Origin: Proteobacteria bacterium UBA4656
Lineage (GTDB): Bacteria > Pseudomonadota > Gammaproteobacteria > Xanthomonadales > Ahniellaceae
Reading direction: 5' to 3'
Assembly: GCA_002405525.1 (NCBI GenBank)
Contig: DHLY01000058.1
Location: 40,462 to 48,571 of the forward strand
Length of the DNA stretch: 8,110 nt
Shown: positions 7,310 through 8,110 of the stretch, one piece after another
Position numbering within the stretch: position 1 is the first letter of the stretch
Layout: every line of letters starts with the position of its first letter
Translations under genes and position numbers: made by a program
Notes under the pieces: model-generated
The model's input: the letters and a program-made list of their open reading frames with translations, nothing else
Databases searched by the model: none
Told to the model about the DNA's origin: nothing

Positions 7310-8110
7310 CAGGGCCTCCGCGTCCGGGCCCGCCGCAGGCAGGCACGCCTGCCAGCCAGCCAAAGGCCGAGGGCGGCCAGCAGCGTCGCCGCCGGCCACC
7401 CGACGAAGTATAGGGACTCCGCCGCCACCGGGTGCGCTTCGGACCATTCCGAGCGAGCCGCAAGCTCGCGAGCGCAGAGCACTGCCGGCGCCACCAGCGC
7501 TGTCCATCCGAAGTACAGCCCCGCCGTGGCGGCGTGCGTCCAGCCGCAGCGCACCAGCCACTGGTAGAGGTGTTCCCGATGCGGTCGCCACCAGCGCCGT
7601 CCGCGCGCAATCCGCCACAGGAGCGTCGCAGTGGCGTCGACGCCGCAGGCCGACAACACGATCAGCGCCGCGCCGGGGTCGATCACGCCGCGACGCCAGC
7701 CCAGCAGCGAAAACGCGCCAAGGGCGAGCCCGATCGCACCGCTGCCGACGTCGCCGAGGAAAATCCGCGCCTGCGGCAGGTTGAACGGCAAGAACCCCGC
7801 GCAGGCCGCGCACGCCACCATGCAGCAGCGCGCCAGCGGTTCGTCGCCACCCGCCGCCGCCAACGCGGCGAGGATGGCGAACCCGGCCAGCGCCTGCAGG
7901 CCGAGCAGGCCGTCGATGCCGTCGACGAAGTTGTGCAGGTTGGTCGACCATGCCAGCGCCGCAACCGCCCCGACCAACACCCCGGCACCCGCCACGTCGG
8001 CCGGCACCCCGAGCACCGCCAGCGCCGCCAGCGTTGACGCCGCGAGATGCACCGCCAGTCGCACTCGCACCGAGAGCGGACGATGGTCGTCCCACCAGCC
8101 CACCGCCGCG
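7309..8110 (-). CDS. Polyprenyl-phosphate HexNAc-1-phosphate transferase, WecA/WbpL-like (5' end outside window)
   Basis: This is a membrane protein of the MraY/WecA family, which moves a sugar-1-phosphate from a UDP-sugar to undecaprenyl phosphate to start O-antigen or related glycan synthesis. The frame stays open to the right edge, and about 267 codons are visible. The GTG at 8101-8103 is probably internal, since the catalytic DDHRPLS follows immediately (Asp pair at 8086-8091) and full proteins have more helices before it. Counting from that Val, NFVDGIDGLLG (58-68), RIFLGDVGSG (113-122) and Asp156 in CGVDATATLL are the family's metal- and substrate-site motifs. PHREHLYQ (174-181) matches the His-rich cytosolic loop; its form resembles WbpL more than WecA's HIHH. 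Several hydrophobic helices alternate with these loops. It overlaps the downstream dehydratase by one base, the same pairing as wbpL-wbpM in Pseudomonas. The exact sugar is unknown. Confidence 0.9.
   Translation of the reverse strand, partial: AAVGWWDDHRPLSVRVRLAVHLAASTLAALAVLGVPADVAGAGVLVGAVAALAWSTNLHNFVDGIDGLLGLQALAGFAILAALAAAGGDEPLARCCMVACAACAGFLPFNLPQARIFLGDVGSGAIGLALGAFSLLGWRRGVIDPGAALIVLSACGVDATATLLWRIARGRRWWRPHREHLYQWLVRCGWTHAATAGLYFGWTALVAPAVLCARELAARSEWSEAHPVAAESLYFVGWPAATLLAALGLWLAGRRACLRRARTRRP
7315..7319 (-). promoter_or_regulatory. Ribosome-binding site GGAGG of the 4,6-dehydratase, inside the upstream gene
   Basis: On the - strand GGAGG lies 5 bases before the ATG at 7309 and within the last codons of the upstream transferase gene. 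With the one-base TGATG stop/start overlap this indicates translational coupling, and it fixes the dehydratase start. Confidence 0.7.

Overview
The window is very GC-rich and densely packed, with proteobacterial-type genes. It looks like a chromosomal fragment of a high-GC gammaproteobacterium, possibly Xanthomonadales-like or an uncultured relative. This placement rests on gene content and composition only, with no phylogeny behind it. I see no mobile elements, RNA genes, CRISPR arrays or phage genes.

Left block, + strand (1-3178). The window opens inside the 3' part of a fatty-acid beta-oxidation gene, the C-terminal enoyl-CoA hydratase domain of a fused 3-hydroxyacyl-CoA dehydrogenase. Twelve bases later comes a complete thiolase (acetyl-CoA acyltransferase). 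Thirteen bases after that comes a GT-A type glycosyltransferase of the Glyco_tranf_2_4 kind. The first two are consecutive enzymes of one pathway: hydration and oxidation of enoyl-CoA, then thiolysis of 3-ketoacyl-CoA. The glycosyltransferase appears to be a passenger at the end of that operon, with no obvious link to beta-oxidation.

Junction (3179-3345). This is a convergent intergenic gap of 167 bases with a few small hairpins and no convincing U-tract terminator.

Right block, - strand (read from 8110 down to 3346). These are four tightly packed genes in transcription order. First is a WecA/WbpL-like polyprenyl-phosphate sugar-1-phosphate transferase, running off the right edge. Second is a membrane-bound WbpM/CapD/PglF-type UDP-HexNAc 4,6-dehydratase, translationally coupled to the first by a TGATG overlap. 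Third is galU, UTP-glucose-1-phosphate uridylyltransferase. Last is a cystathionine gamma-synthase/lyase-family PLP protein. The first three make sense together: the dehydratase makes a 4-keto-6-deoxy-HexNAc precursor, the transferase loads an initiating sugar phosphate onto undecaprenyl phosphate, and GalU supplies UDP-glucose. This looks like the distal end of an O-antigen or exopolysaccharide locus.

The most unusual feature is the PLP-family gene. The codon at the position of the Schiff-base lysine reads Thr, inside an otherwise well-preserved active-site signature. The gene also has no ATG, GTG or TTG start where one is expected; a CTG sits there behind a Shine-Dalgarno-like TGAGG. It could be a pseudoenzyme, a decaying gene, or the result of base-call errors. 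Otherwise the window holds familiar families, and I did not find a clearly new biological system.
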